DNA of 64,000 bases from assembly GCA_900540855.1 (NCBI GenBank), contig UQHK01000012.1:1-64000 (forward strand), written 5' to 3'. The notes below the pieces were generated by a model that was given only the letters and a program-made list of their open reading frames with translations, ran no database searches and had not been told where the DNA came from. Numbering within the stretch: the first letter of the stretch is position 1; the number at the start of each line of letters is the position of its first letter. The translations under genes were made by a program, and so were the position numbers. Shown one piece after another: positions 7,771 to 17,052 of the stretch. This stretch comes from an uncultured Collinsella sp. GTDB taxonomy: Bacteria; Actinomycetota; Coriobacteriia; Coriobacteriales; Coriobacteriaceae.

Positions 7771-8535
7771 ATGGCAGGAAGACGCGAGAAACTGCGCCGC
7801 GTCGGGATCATCCCCGAATACCGCGGCTTTACCCCCGACGGCCTTGCCAGCGGAGACGCCATCGATATGACAGTCGACGAGCTCGAGGTGCTGCGCCTGT
7901 GCGACCTGGAAGGCCTCAATCAGGAGGCCGTCGCCCAGCACATGGGCATTGCCCGTGCCACGGTGGCGGCAATTTGCAGCCGAGCGCATCGCAAGGTGGC
8001 AAACGCGTTGGTCAATGGTCGGGCGCTCATCATCGGAGGCGGCAATATCGCGTACTCCCCCATCACCACAACGACGGCCGTATGGCCAGCAAAGGAGATC
8101 GGCACCATGAGAGTGGCAACCACGTATGACAACGGCAACATCTTTATGCACTTTGGCCGCAGCGAGCAGTTCAAGATCTACGACATTCAGGACGGCAAGG
8201 TGCTCAACGAGCAGGTCGTGGGCACCGACGGCACCGGCCACGGTGCCCTTGCGGGCCTGCTCGCCAACGGCGGCGTGGACACGCTCATCTGTGGCGGCAT
8301 CGGCGGTGGCGCTATCAACGCGCTTGCCCAAGCCGGCATCACGGTATACGCAGGTGCCCAAGGCAGCTGCGACGCTTGCGTCGAGGCCCTTATCGCCGGC
8401 ACGCTCGCCCAGAACGGCGAGGCCACGTGCGGTTGCCACGGCCACGACCACGAGCACACCCACGAGCATGGCGATTCCTGCGGCTTCCACGGCCACCACG
8501 ACCACGAAGGCCACGAGGGCTGCGGCTGCCACTAA
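7771..8535 (+). CDS. DUF134 regulator fused to NifX/NifB-type domain with His-rich tail
   Basis: This 254-residue protein has two parts. Residues 1-100 match DUF134, with an HTH like sigma region 4 (LNQEAVAQHMGIARATVAAI, about 49-68). Residues 112-215 match the dinitrogenase iron-molybdenum cofactor (NifX/NifB C-terminal) fold, with FMHFGRSEQF and the loop CGGIGGGAINAL. The tail (about 220-254) is packed with His, Gly and Cys and looks metal-binding. DUF134 and NifX proteins are usually encoded separately near iron-sulfur or metal-handling genes; the fusion suggests a metal- or cluster-sensing regulator (inference). GGAGG precedes the ATG, and two palindromes sit in its promoter. It is followed by a bidirectional terminator shared with ffh. 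Confidence 0.85.
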   Translation: MAGRREKLRRVGIIPEYRGFTPDGLASGDAIDMTVDELEVLRLCDLEGLNQEAVAQHMGIARATVAAICSRAHRKVANALVNGRALIIGGGNIAYSPITTTTAVWPAKEIGTMRVATTYDNGNIFMHFGRSEQFKIYDIQDGKVLNEQVVGTDGTGHGALAGLLANGGVDTLICGGIGGGAINALAQAGITVYAGAQGSCDACVEALIAGTLAQNGEATCGCHGHDHEHTHEHGDSCGFHGHHDHEGHEGCGCH

Positions 8536-8598
8536 CGGCACGGCACCGCGAGCTCAGGGCGCGAAGCCGAACGCAACCCAACAATTAAAGCCAACAAC

Positions 8599-8630
8599 AA
8601 AGGCCACCCGGTAGCTTCCGAGTGGCCTTT
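8599..8630. terminator. Bidirectional terminator
   Basis: AAAGGCCAC (8599-8607) pairs with GTGGCCTTT (8622-8630), extended inward by CGG/CCG. It lies between the convergent DUF134 gene and ffh. Confidence 0.75.
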
Positions 8631-8655
8631 GCCATATCAAGCTGGAATTACAGCT

Positions 8656-10131
8656 CTATTTTTTATTACGCATCTGCGCTTCCATCTGGCGCAGCAGCTC
8701 CATATCGGACTTGGGACCGCCCGTACCCAGGCCGCCCATGCCGCCCAGACCCATAGCGTCCAGGCCAGGGATATTGGGCATGCGCATCTTCTTGCCCTTC
8801 TTTCCCTTTTTGCCCTTTTTGCCGCCGGCCTGTGCCTGATTGGCCATCGTGCGCATGCGGCCCATCATCTTATTCATCTCGCCCCACTGCTTCATAAGGC
8901 TGTTGACCTCGGTGGGGGTTACGCCGGCTCCCTTGGCAATGCGGGCGCGGCGCTGGCCGTTGATGATGGAGGGACGCAGGCGCTCCTCCTTGGTCATCGA
9001 CATGATGATGGCCTCGTTCTTATCGAAGATGCCCTCGTCCAGGTTGCCGCCCATCTGGTTGAGTGCACGCTGACCACCGGGGAGCATGCCCAGGATACCC
9101 TTCATGCCGCCCATCTTCTTGACGGCCTTCATCTGGTCGAGCATATCGTTCATGGTAAAGCCCTCGCGCAGCATACGCTCGGCAGCCTCGAGCTGCTCGG
9201 CATCGGCTGCCTCCTGGGCCTTCTCGATGATGCCGACGACATCGCCCATGCCCAGAATGCGCTTGGCCATGCGATCGGGATAGAACGGCTCAAGCGAATC
9301 GGGTTTCTCGCCCATGCTCACAAACTTGATGGGCTTGCCGGTCACCTGACGCACCGAAAGTGCGCCACCGCCACGGGCATCGCCGTCGAGCTTGGAGATA
9401 ATCACGCCGTCAAAGTCGGTGCGATCGGCGAAGGTCGAGACGACGTTGACGATATCCTGGCCGGTCATGGCATCGACGACCATCAGCACCTGGTCGGGCT
9501 TGACGGCCTTCTTGATGTCGACGGCCTCCTGCATCATCTGCTCGTCGATCTGCAGACGACCGGCGGTATCGACGATGACCACGTCACGCAGGTGGTCGAC
9601 GGCCTCCTGGATGGCGCCCTTTGCGATGTCGATCGGGTGCGCTCCGTCACCGCGGAAGACCGGCACGCCGATCTCGCCACCGAGCGTGGCCAGCTGGTCG
9701 GCAGCGGCGGGACGGTAGACGTCGCACGCGGCGAGCAGCGGCGAGCGGCCCTGCTTCTTGAGCAGGTAGGCCAGTTTCACGGCCGCCGTGGTCTTACCGG
9801 AGCCCTGCAGGCCCACGAGCATAATGACATTGGGAATGCGGTTGCTAAAGACGAGTTTGCTCTCGGTTGAGCCGAGCATCTCGGTGAGCTCGTCGAGCAC
9901 GATCTTGACGACGTTTTGCGCCGGCGACAGCGACTCCATGACCTCGGCGGTCATGCAGCGCTCCTTGGTCTTGGCAACGAACTCCTTGACGACCTTAAAG
10001 TTAACATCGGCCTCGAGCAGCGCCATGCGAATGTCGCGCATGGCCGAAGTAATATCGGCCTCGGTCAGCTTACCCTTGCCGCGCAGGCGGTCAAATGTGT
10101 CGTTGAGGCGATCGCTCAGAGAATCAAACAC
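8656..10131 (-). CDS. ffh: Signal recognition particle protein Ffh (SRP54)
   Basis: The 491-residue GTPase of the signal recognition particle binds signal peptides and 4.5S RNA and docks with FtsY. Visible: N domain from MFDSLSDRLNDTFDRLRGKG, G1 GLQGSGKTTAAVKLA (about 108-122), DVYRPAAADQL, DTAGRLQ, and TKLDGDARGG-type motif (SKLDGDARGGGALS). The Met-rich M domain has RRARIAKGAG. The C-terminus is a Lys/Gly-rich run then a Met/Gly-rich tail. It is the last gene of the plsX-acpP-rnc-smc-ftsY-ffh series, ten bases after ftsY. Confidence 0.97.
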   Translation of the reverse strand: MFDSLSDRLNDTFDRLRGKGKLTEADITSAMRDIRMALLEADVNFKVVKEFVAKTKERCMTAEVMESLSPAQNVVKIVLDELTEMLGSTESKLVFSNRIPNVIMLVGLQGSGKTTAAVKLAYLLKKQGRSPLLAACDVYRPAAADQLATLGGEIGVPVFRGDGAHPIDIAKGAIQEAVDHLRDVVIVDTAGRLQIDEQMMQEAVDIKKAVKPDQVLMVVDAMTGQDIVNVVSTFADRTDFDGVIISKLDGDARGGGALSVRQVTGKPIKFVSMGEKPDSLEPFYPDRMAKRILGMGDVVGIIEKAQEAADAEQLEAAERMLREGFTMNDMLDQMKAVKKMGGMKGILGMLPGGQRALNQMGGNLDEGIFDKNEAIIMSMTKEERLRPSIINGQRRARIAKGAGVTPTEVNSLMKQWGEMNKMMGRMRTMANQAQAGGKKGKKGKKGKKMRMPNIPGLDAMGLGGMGGLGTGGPKSDMELLRQMEAQMRNKK

Positions 10132-10141
10132 TAGTCACTCC

Positions 10142-11059
10142 TTAGTTGGACTCGCCCACCAGGGCGCGACAGAAATCTTTGGCGTTAAACTCCTGCAGGT
10201 CATCGACCTGCTCACCCACGCCGATGCGCAGGATCGGGAGCTTGAGCTTCTCGGCCACGGCCATGGCGATACCGCCCTTAGCCGTGCCGTCGAGCTTAGT
10301 CATGATAATACCGTCCAGGCCCAGCGCCTCGTTAAACTCGAGCGCCTGGTTCAGACCGTTCTGACCAGTGGCGGCATCGATCACAAGCACGACCGAGACG
10401 GGCATGGGGCCGGCGGCCATATTGGCGGCGCGCTTACGCGTCACGTTGACCACCTTGGCGAGCTCGCGCATGAGCTCGGGGCTCGTGTGCAGACGGCCGG
10501 CGGTATCAATGAGCACGAGGTCGCTGCCGCGCTTATCGGCCTCGTCGAGCACGTCATAGCACACGCTCGCCGGATCGGAGCCGCGATCACGCTTAATGAC
10601 GGGGACGCCGGCGCGCTGGCCCCACACATCGAGCTGCTCGATGGCGGCGGCGCGGAAGGTGTCGGCCGAACCGATCACCACGTTCTTGCCGCGGGCGGCC
10701 ATGGCGCTCGCAATCTTGCCGACCGTGGTGGTCTTGCCGGCACCGTTAATGCCCACAAACAGCACGCAGCTCGGCGTATCGGAAAACGGGTCGCGCTCAA
10801 CAGGCACAAAATGGCCCTCGAGCTGCTCGGCCAGGGCGCGGCGAAGCTGCGGGGCGGTCTTAAGGTTCTTCTTGGCCGCGGCGTCGCGCAGGTCATCGGA
10901 GACCTGAATAGCGACCTCGGCACCCATGTCACCCATGACGAGCGTGTCCTCAAGATCCTCCCAAAAATCCTCGTCGACCTCGCCGCCAAAGTAGAAGACC
11001 TCGTTGAGGGCCTCGCGGCTGCGCTCGAGTCCGCGCGAGAGTGCGTCAAAGAATCCCAT
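10142..11059 (-). CDS. ftsY: SRP receptor FtsY
   Basis: The 305-residue receptor GTPase brings SRP-ribosome complexes to the membrane. It lacks the long acidic A domain of E. coli FtsY, as in many Gram-positives, and begins directly with the N domain (MGFFDALSRGLERSREALNE). G1 is GINGAGKTTTVGKIA, then DTFRAAAIEQL, DTAGRLHT and MTKLDGTAKGG. Its ATG shares one base with the smc stop (TAATG), so the two are translationally coupled. Confidence 0.97.
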   Translation of the reverse strand: MGFFDALSRGLERSREALNEVFYFGGEVDEDFWEDLEDTLVMGDMGAEVAIQVSDDLRDAAAKKNLKTAPQLRRALAEQLEGHFVPVERDPFSDTPSCVLFVGINGAGKTTTVGKIASAMAARGKNVVIGSADTFRAAAIEQLDVWGQRAGVPVIKRDRGSDPASVCYDVLDEADKRGSDLVLIDTAGRLHTSPELMRELAKVVNVTRKRAANMAAGPMPVSVVLVIDAATGQNGLNQALEFNEALGLDGIIMTKLDGTAKGGIAMAVAEKLKLPILRIGVGEQVDDLQEFNAKDFCRALVGESN

Positions 11060-14000
11060 TATGCATTCACGACCTTTCCGGTTTCGCGATCGAGTTTTTG
11101 CGAGACGACGCGACTGACGCCGTCGGCTTGCATCGAGACGCCGTAGAGAACGTCAGCATCCTCCATAGTACGGCGCTGATGCGAGATTACCAAGAGCTGC
11201 GTATCGGAACGCAGCACATCGAGGGCGCCGATGAGCTTGGACAGGTTGGCGTCGTCGAGCGCAGCCTCGACCTCGTCCAGCACATAGAACGGCACTGTGC
11301 GCGTACGGTACACGGCAAAGAGCAGGGCAAGCGCCGTCAGGCTCTTCTCGCCACCCGACATGAGCATCATCTTGGTGATGCGCTTGCCGCGCGGCTGCGC
11401 CACGACCTCAATGCCCGTCTCGGCCGGATGCTCGGGATCGGTCATCTCAAGGTGAGCCTGACCGCCTGGGAAAAGCATGTCGAAGATCTCGCGGAAATTC
11501 GCATCAACCTTCTCAAACGTCACTAGGAACGCCTTGCGCATCTTGCGATCGATCGCCACGGTGATCTTGGTAAGCGCCTTGCGCGCGCTCTCAAGATCGG
11601 CCAGCTGCTCCTCGATGTAATCGGCACGGCGCTTGAGCTGCTCGTACTCCTCCATGGCGACCTGGTTCACAGGACCCAGGTTGTTGATCTGGCGCACGAG
11701 TTGGTTAAGCTCGCGCTCGGCGGCATCGCGATCGGTGGGCGCCGGCAGCATGAGCGCTTCCTCGAGCACCGTGGTACCGTCGGCGGTGATGGCCTTGATG
11801 GCAGCCTCGACCTGCACCTCGAGCTTGCCGCGCGCCACCTTGAACTCGTTTTGCGTGGCGGTGGCGGTATCGACCCGCTCTTTGGCGCGGGCGACCTCGG
11901 TCTTGGCGTCCTCGATGGTCTTCTTAAGCGAAGCCGAGTCCGCCTCCTCAAGCGAAGCCTGATCGCGCAGACGCGCAGCCCAGTCCGAGGCGCGCTCCAA
12001 CAAGGCAGAATAGCGCTCGTGCATGGGATCGACGCGAAGGCGCAGCAGCTCGAGCGAGCGCGAGGCCTGACGCGTCCCGCGGATACGACGGTCGATACCC
12101 TCCAGGCGATGCTCCAGATCGGGCACTCGACCCTTCAGCGAACGCAGGCGCTCGCTCGTCTGAGCCAGGCGCACCTTAGCGTCGGCGAGCTTACCGGCAG
12201 CCTCGGAATCGTCACGGCGCACGCGGTCGAGCTCGTCGTTGGCCTCGGCAATCTGGAGACCTAAGTCGCTTGCCTGCGCACGAGCTTCGTCACGCGAGCG
12301 AGTAAGTTCATCCACGCGTGGACGAGCGGCACGAACGGCCTCAGCGGCCTGCTCACGGCGCTTGGAGATGCGCACGCGCTCGACCTCGGCATTGTTGGCG
12401 CTTTGCTCCAAGCGGCCGATCTCGGAGAGCAGCGAGCGGCGCTCGCCCTCAAGACGGGCGATCTCGCCAGCGGCATCGCCCTCGGCGGCACGGGCCTCCT
12501 CGACGGCGACGTTGGCCTCAACAACTTGGTCCGACACATGCTCAAACATGGCAGCCAGATCGGGCTCCAGGCCCTCCAGCTCGCGGATACGACGCTTGCG
12601 CTCCAAAGCGCCCGAAGCCTCGCCGGCATCGAGCCCCACACGCACCAGGCCACCACAGCTCACGCGGGCGCCATCGGGCGTCACGTAGGTCACACCGTCA
12701 ACGACGGGCGCGGCCAGTGCGGCAGCCAAGTCATCGACCACGTAATAGCCGCCGAGCAGTGCCTCGACAACCGGACCATAACCGGCGCGCACGGACAGGC
12801 GATCGACCAGACGCGAACCGGCAGCGCTCTCGGCGGCAGCAGAGCCGCTCACGCCGCGCGCCATCAGCAGCGCCTCGCCCGAGGCCTTCTTCTGGTCCAG
12901 GGCAGCGCGACCGGCGCGCTCGAGTGCGGCAGCGTTATCGAACAACAGGGCATCGATATCGCCGGCGAGCAGCTGCTCAACCAGGCCCTCAAGCTCACGC
13001 GGCGCCTCGAGCACATCACCCAGACGACCCGAGACATCGTCGCCCAGCGCGCCCATCAGACGACTCACCAGGGGCGAGCTGTCTGCCATGCGGGCATCGA
13101 GCTTCTTTTGGCTCGCGAGCTCCGAGCGAACCTCGGACAGCTTGTTGCGCGCCTCGCCCTCGCGGGCACGCAGGTCCTTGAGGGCAGCGCGTGCCGTCTC
13201 GGTGGCCTCGCGCGCATCCTTCTGAGCCTGACGAGCCGCCTCAAAGGCGCTCTCAAGCTCCTCGGCACGGTCGCGGCGGCTCTCAAGCGATGCCGTGACC
13301 TCCTCGAGCTGTTCATCAATCTGCTCCAGGCGCGAGGCATACATGTTGTCCTCGACCTCGGCATTGGAAAGCGAATCCTTCACCTTGGCGAGCTCGAGCG
13401 CGGCGTTATCGGCCACACGCTGCACATCGCGCTGCTCGCGCATGAACTGCGAAATCTGCGCATCAAGCGCCACGCGACGCTCGTGGAGCTGGGCGGCGGC
13501 AGGACCGGCGGCGTCAACGTCGTCCTGGGCCTGCATGTGCGCACCGGTCACTTCCTCAAGCTGGGCACGCGCATCCTCGAGCTCCTCGACCACGCGACGA
13601 CGCTGATGCTCGGAGCTCGAGATCTGGCCGCGCATGTCGGACAGGCGCGACACCATGTTGTGACCCTTTTCCTCAAGCAGGCGCATGTCGGAGTTGATGC
13701 GACCGACCACGTCTTGCATATGGCGGCGCTGCTCGCCCAGATCGCCCACGAACAGGCCCTTTTCCTCGAGCATGACCTGGAGCTTCTCGAGCTCGCGCTC
13801 TTTCTCACCCAGACGGTACTGCGCAAGCTCCAGCTCGGCGGCGCCCTCCTTAGAGCGGCTCTCCAGGTCGTTCCACTGCGATTGCAGCGAACGCAGCTCG
13901 TCGACGGCCAGCATCTGCGTAAGCTCGTTCGCGCGCGAGGACAGCTCTTTATACTTGCGCGCGCGATCGACCTGACGCTCCAGCGGTCGCAGCTGACGGG

Positions 14001-14595
14001 CGATTTCCTTGTTGATATCGCGGGCACGGGTCAGGTGCTCGTCCATCGATTTAATCTTTTTGAGCGCACGCTCCTTGCGGCGCTTGTGCTTGGAGATGCC
14101 GGCGGCCTCCTCGATCAGGGCGCGGCGCTCCTCGGGGCGGCTCTGCAAAATGGCATCGAGCTTGCCCTGGCTGATGATGGAATGCGTATCCTTGCCCAGT
14201 CCCGAGTCGTGCAGGATGTCCTGGATGTCCATCAGACGGCACGGGCTCGAGTTGATGAGGTACTCACTCTCGCCCGAGCGATACATGCGGCGGGTGATAG
14301 CCACCTCGTCAAAGTCGACGGGCAGCATATGGTCCGAGTTATCGAGCACCAGCGTGACCTCGGCGACACCCACCGGCTTGCGCGCCGACGAGCCCGAGAA
14401 GATGACGTCCTCCATGGCCTGGCCGCGCAGCTGCTTGGCGCTCTGCTCACCCAGAACCCACAGAATCGAGTCGGAGATGTTCGATTTTCCCGAGCCGTTG
14501 GGACCGACGATGACGGTTAGGCCCGGCTCAAACGTCATGTGGGCGCGGTCGGCAAACGACTTGAACCCTTTGAGCGTGAGGGACTTGAGATACAC
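11059..14595 (-). CDS. smc: Chromosome segregation protein SMC
   Basis: A 1178-residue SMC ATPase that, with ScpA and ScpB (not in this window), compacts and segregates the chromosome. The N-terminal head has KGFKSF and Walker A GPNGSGKSN; the Q-loop follows. Two long coiled coils flank a hinge (about 500-650, with repeated Gly and a YGPVVEALLGGYYVVDDL segment). The C-terminal head has signature LMSGGEKSLTALALLFA and Walker B VLDEVEAALDDAN. It lies between rnc and ftsY, a common bacterial order. Confidence 0.98.
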   Translation of the reverse strand: MYLKSLTLKGFKSFADRAHMTFEPGLTVIVGPNGSGKSNISDSILWVLGEQSAKQLRGQAMEDVIFSGSSARKPVGVAEVTLVLDNSDHMLPVDFDEVAITRRMYRSGESEYLINSSPCRLMDIQDILHDSGLGKDTHSIISQGKLDAILQSRPEERRALIEEAAGISKHKRRKERALKKIKSMDEHLTRARDINKEIARQLRPLERQVDRARKYKELSSRANELTQMLAVDELRSLQSQWNDLESRSKEGAAELELAQYRLGEKERELEKLQVMLEEKGLFVGDLGEQRRHMQDVVGRINSDMRLLEEKGHNMVSRLSDMRGQISSSEHQRRRVVEELEDARAQLEEVTGAHMQAQDDVDAAGPAAAQLHERRVALDAQISQFMREQRDVQRVADNAALELAKVKDSLSNAEVEDNMYASRLEQIDEQLEEVTASLESRRDRAEELESAFEAARQAQKDAREATETARAALKDLRAREGEARNKLSEVRSELASQKKLDARMADSSPLVSRLMGALGDDVSGRLGDVLEAPRELEGLVEQLLAGDIDALLFDNAAALERAGRAALDQKKASGEALLMARGVSGSAAAESAAGSRLVDRLSVRAGYGPVVEALLGGYYVVDDLAAALAAPVVDGVTYVTPDGARVSCGGLVRVGLDAGEASGALERKRRIRELEGLEPDLAAMFEHVSDQVVEANVAVEEARAAEGDAAGEIARLEGERRSLLSEIGRLEQSANNAEVERVRISKRREQAAEAVRAARPRVDELTRSRDEARAQASDLGLQIAEANDELDRVRRDDSEAAGKLADAKVRLAQTSERLRSLKGRVPDLEHRLEGIDRRIRGTRQASRSLELLRLRVDPMHERYSALLERASDWAARLRDQASLEEADSASLKKTIEDAKTEVARAKERVDTATATQNEFKVARGKLEVQVEAAIKAITADGTTVLEEALMLPAPTDRDAAERELNQLVRQINNLGPVNQVAMEEYEQLKRRADYIEEQLADLESARKALTKITVAIDRKMRKAFLVTFEKVDANFREIFDMLFPGGQAHLEMTDPEHPAETGIEVVAQPRGKRITKMMLMSGGEKSLTALALLFAVYRTRTVPFYVLDEVEAALDDANLSKLIGALDVLRSDTQLLVISHQRRTMEDADVLYGVSMQADGVSRVVSQKLDRETGKVVNA

Positions 14596-14605
14596 GGTTC
14601 CTCGC

Positions 14606-15331
14606 TTAAACAGGCTTCTTGTTGAGAATCACGCCGTTGGTGGTGTAACCCATGCGATCGAGCGCCTCGAGCGCAGCGGCTCCCTCGGCCTCCTTCTTGG
14701 AGGAACCGGTGCCGCGGCCCTGGCGAATACCGTCGATGAGGACCACGGCGGTAAAGGTCGGTGCGTGCGCCGGGCCCTCAGAGCCAACGAGCTTGTACGC
14801 CGGAGGCTCGTGGCCGTCGGCCTGCACGCACTCCTGCAAAAACGACTTGGGGTTCGCAGGATGCTCGGCACGCTCGGAGGCCAGGTGCGGCTTAAGCGTG
14901 CGGTGGATGAACTCCGCCGCCGCATCCCAGCCGGCATCCAGGTACAGGGCGCCCACGAGCGACTCGTAGACGTTCTCGAGCGCCGAATGCAGGCCGCGCG
15001 CGCCCGTGCCAGTCTCGGAGGCGCCAAAAATGATGACGTCGTCGATGCCCAGCTCATGGGACACCTCGGACAGCGTGGCACCCGAGACGAGCGACACCTT
15101 CAGGCGCGTAAGCTTGCCCTCGTCAAACTCCGGATAGGACTCAAAGAGCGAGCGGGCAACCACGGCGCCCAAAATGGAATCGCCCAAAAACTCAAGGCGC
15201 TCATAGCTCGCCGAGACGGGCTGACCTTCCACGGCAGAGGGGTGCGTGAGCGCCGCGCGCAGCAGCACCTTGTTATTGAACTCGTGGCCCAGGATTTCCT
15301 GGGCGCGCGCGAGTCGTTGAGATAAAGCCAA
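14606..15331 (-). CDS. rnc: Ribonuclease III
   Basis: A 241-residue double-strand RNA endonuclease for rRNA and regulatory RNA processing. The catalytic signature is ERLEFLGDSILGAVV (about 43-57), with the second acidic cluster in ENVYESLVGALYLDAGWD. A C-terminal double-strand RNA-binding domain (about 160-230) ends in GTGSSKKEAEGAAALEAL. It sits three bases after acpP and ten bases before smc, in the order found in many Gram-positives. Confidence 0.96.
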   Translation of the reverse strand: MALSQRLARAQEILGHEFNNKVLLRAALTHPSAVEGQPVSASYERLEFLGDSILGAVVARSLFESYPEFDEGKLTRLKVSLVSGATLSEVSHELGIDDVIIFGASETGTGARGLHSALENVYESLVGALYLDAGWDAAAEFIHRTLKPHLASERAEHPANPKSFLQECVQADGHEPPAYKLVGSEGPAHAPTFTAVVLIDGIRQGRGTGSSKKEAEGAAALEALDRMGYTTNGVILNKKPV

Positions 15332-15334
15332 GAC

Positions 15335-15577
15335 TTAGGCCTCCTTGGCGTTTTCGATCGCGTCGACAGCGTCGGCGACAGAGTTGAGCGACAGCAGGGT
15401 CTCGTCATCGATCTCGAGGTCGAACTCGTCCTCGATGGCCGTCACCAGCTGCAGGCGCTCGAGCGAATCGGCATCGAGATCGTCGAAGGTGGTCTCGTCG
15501 CTAATCCCGGCGACATCGACGCCCAGAACGTCAGCGGCGACTTCGGCGATCTTATCGAAGATTTCGGAGCGGTCCAT
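15335..15577 (-). CDS. acpP: Acyl carrier protein
   Basis: An 80-residue acidic carrier protein for fatty acid synthesis. The phosphopantetheine Ser is in DLDADSLERLQL (Ser about 38). It sits between plsX and rnc, matching its role in supplying acyl chains for phospholipid synthesis. Confidence 0.96.
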   Translation of the reverse strand: MDRSEIFDKIAEVAADVLGVDVAGISDETTFDDLDADSLERLQLVTAIEDEFDLEIDDETLLSLNSVADAVDAIENAKEA

Positions 15578-15701
15578 AGCGCTTCCTCTCGTATTGCGTG
15601 AACATCAACGCGCTGGCGCCGCAAGCGCAGCGCCAAGACACGGTTTTGATTCTACCCCACGACGCAGGCCGCGAGGCACATAACAGCGCCCTAACTCGCT
15701 C

Positions 15702-16721
15702 CTACAAAACGATGCCGTCCATAGAGTTGGCGACGTTCTCGACAAGCCCGGCGCGCACGGCCTCCGCCGCGGCGAGCGTACCGTTTTTGACGGCCTCGAC
15801 TGAGGTGGCACCATGGCCGATCAGAACTACGCCACGCAGGCCCAGCAGAATGGCGCCACCCTTAGCATCACCCGAGAGCTTTGCCTTGATCTCGCGCATC
15901 TGCTTTTTTATGAGCAGCGCGGCAATCTTGGTGCCGAGCGAAGACATAAAGACACCCTTGAGCTCCTGCAGCAAAAACTTGGCAGCGCCCTCGGTGGCCT
16001 TGAGTGCAATGTTGCCCGACATGCCGTCGGCGACCACGACGTCAAAATTGCCCGACGTAAGATCGGTGCCCTCGCAGTTGCCAACAAAACCGGGAACAGC
16101 GGCCTTCATGGCCGGGAAGCACGACTTGGTGAAGTTGGAGCCCTTCTCGTCCTCGGTGCCGTTGCCGAGTAGACCGACGCGGGGATGCTCAATGCCCAGG
16201 ACGACGCGGGCATAAGCGCTGCCCATCTGCGCAAAGCGCACCATATCGTCCACATCAACATCGGGGTTGGCGCCCATATCGCACAGCACCGTCAGACCGC
16301 CGGCGCGATTGGGTAGCGCATTGGTCAGACAGGGACGTACCGGCTGCTTCTTGCCTTCGGCCATATATCTAAACGGTGTAACGTAGGCTGTCGCGGCAGC
16401 AGTCATGGCACCGGTCGAGCCGGCGGAGAAGAACGCGTCCGCATTTCCCTTCTTGATGGCGCGGCACGACAGCACGATCGACGATTTACGCTTGGTCATC
16501 ACGGCGCGAATGGGATCGTCATCCATGGCGATAACGTCGGGTGCCTCAAGGGCCTCAACACGTGCATGGGAAGCAGCAAAGGGATTGACGATTTCAGCGG
16601 GGCCAGCTGCCAAGACCTCGATGTCGGGATCGGCGGCAAGTGCAGCCTCGATACCATCGAGAACAACCTGAGGTTTCTCGTCTCCGCCCACAACGTCTAC
16701 ACAAACGCGAACGTTACTCAT
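15702..16721 (-). CDS. plsX: Phosphate acyltransferase PlsX
   Basis: A 339-residue enzyme that makes acyl-phosphate from acyl-ACP for the PlsY step of phospholipid synthesis. Recognisable blocks are CVDVVGGDEKPQVVLDGIEA at the start, the central CDMGANPDVDVDDMV, and NCEGTDLTSGNFDVVVADG. The usual MGGD motif reads VGGD here. I chose the ATG at 16719-16721 because AAGGAG lies seven bases before it; the ATG two codons upstream is too close. A terminator-like hairpin separates it from rpmF, and acpP follows. Confidence 0.93.
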   Translation of the reverse strand: MSNVRVCVDVVGGDEKPQVVLDGIEAALAADPDIEVLAAGPAEIVNPFAASHARVEALEAPDVIAMDDDPIRAVMTKRKSSIVLSCRAIKKGNADAFFSAGSTGAMTAAATAYVTPFRYMAEGKKQPVRPCLTNALPNRAGGLTVLCDMGANPDVDVDDMVRFAQMGSAYARVVLGIEHPRVGLLGNGTEDEKGSNFTKSCFPAMKAAVPGFVGNCEGTDLTSGNFDVVVADGMSGNIALKATEGAAKFLLQELKGVFMSSLGTKIAALLIKKQMREIKAKLSGDAKGGAILLGLRGVVLIGHGATSVEAVKNGTLAAAEAVRAGLVENVANSMDGIVL

Positions 16722-16735
16722 ATACATGCTCCTTA

Positions 16736-16768
16736 TACAAAAATGGCCGACTCATTGAGCCGGCCATT
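16736..16768 (-). terminator. Terminator or attenuator hairpin between rpmF and plsX
   Basis: AATGGCCG (16742-16749) pairs with CGGCCATT (16761-16768), extended by CTCA/TGAG through a pair that is G-U only on the minus-strand RNA. A run of five T follows in the minus direction. It would reduce readthrough from rpmF into plsX. Its 3' flank carries the plsX ribosome site. Confidence 0.7.
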
Positions 16769-16808
16769 GTGGTTCCATTTGGAACGGCATCGCATCCAGA
16801 GTATACCG

Positions 16809-16988
16809 TTACTCGGTAACGATAACCTCGCGGTCCTTGTAGAAACCGCAGCTGGGGCACACGTGGTGCGGAAGCTTGACAGCGCCGCAACGGGGGCACG
16901 TGGACTGAGCCGCAGCCGAAATCTTCATGTTGGCGGAACGACGGGTGTGAGTGCGGATACGACCCTGCTTTTGTTTAGGTACGGGCAT
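16809..16988 (-). CDS. rpmF: Ribosomal protein L32
   Basis: A 59-residue protein beginning MPVPKQKQGRIRTHTRRSA, with a zinc ribbon CPRCG (31-35) and CPSCG (44-48). Start and length fit bL32. The order DUF177-rpmF-plsX is conserved widely and links ribosome and membrane synthesis. Confidence 0.96.
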   Translation of the reverse strand: MPVPKQKQGRIRTHTRRSANMKISAAAQSTCPRCGAVKLPHHVCPSCGFYKDREVIVTE

Positions 16989-17052
16989 AGTGACCTTCCT
17001 TATGAACTATCCAGTGTGGCGATTACGCGCAAGTAGCGATACTACCACAGTT

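Noticed and set aside
12403..14520. Long plus-strand open frame of 705 codons
   Set aside because: It lies opposite smc, whose head domains and coiled coils are clear, and has no ribosome site.
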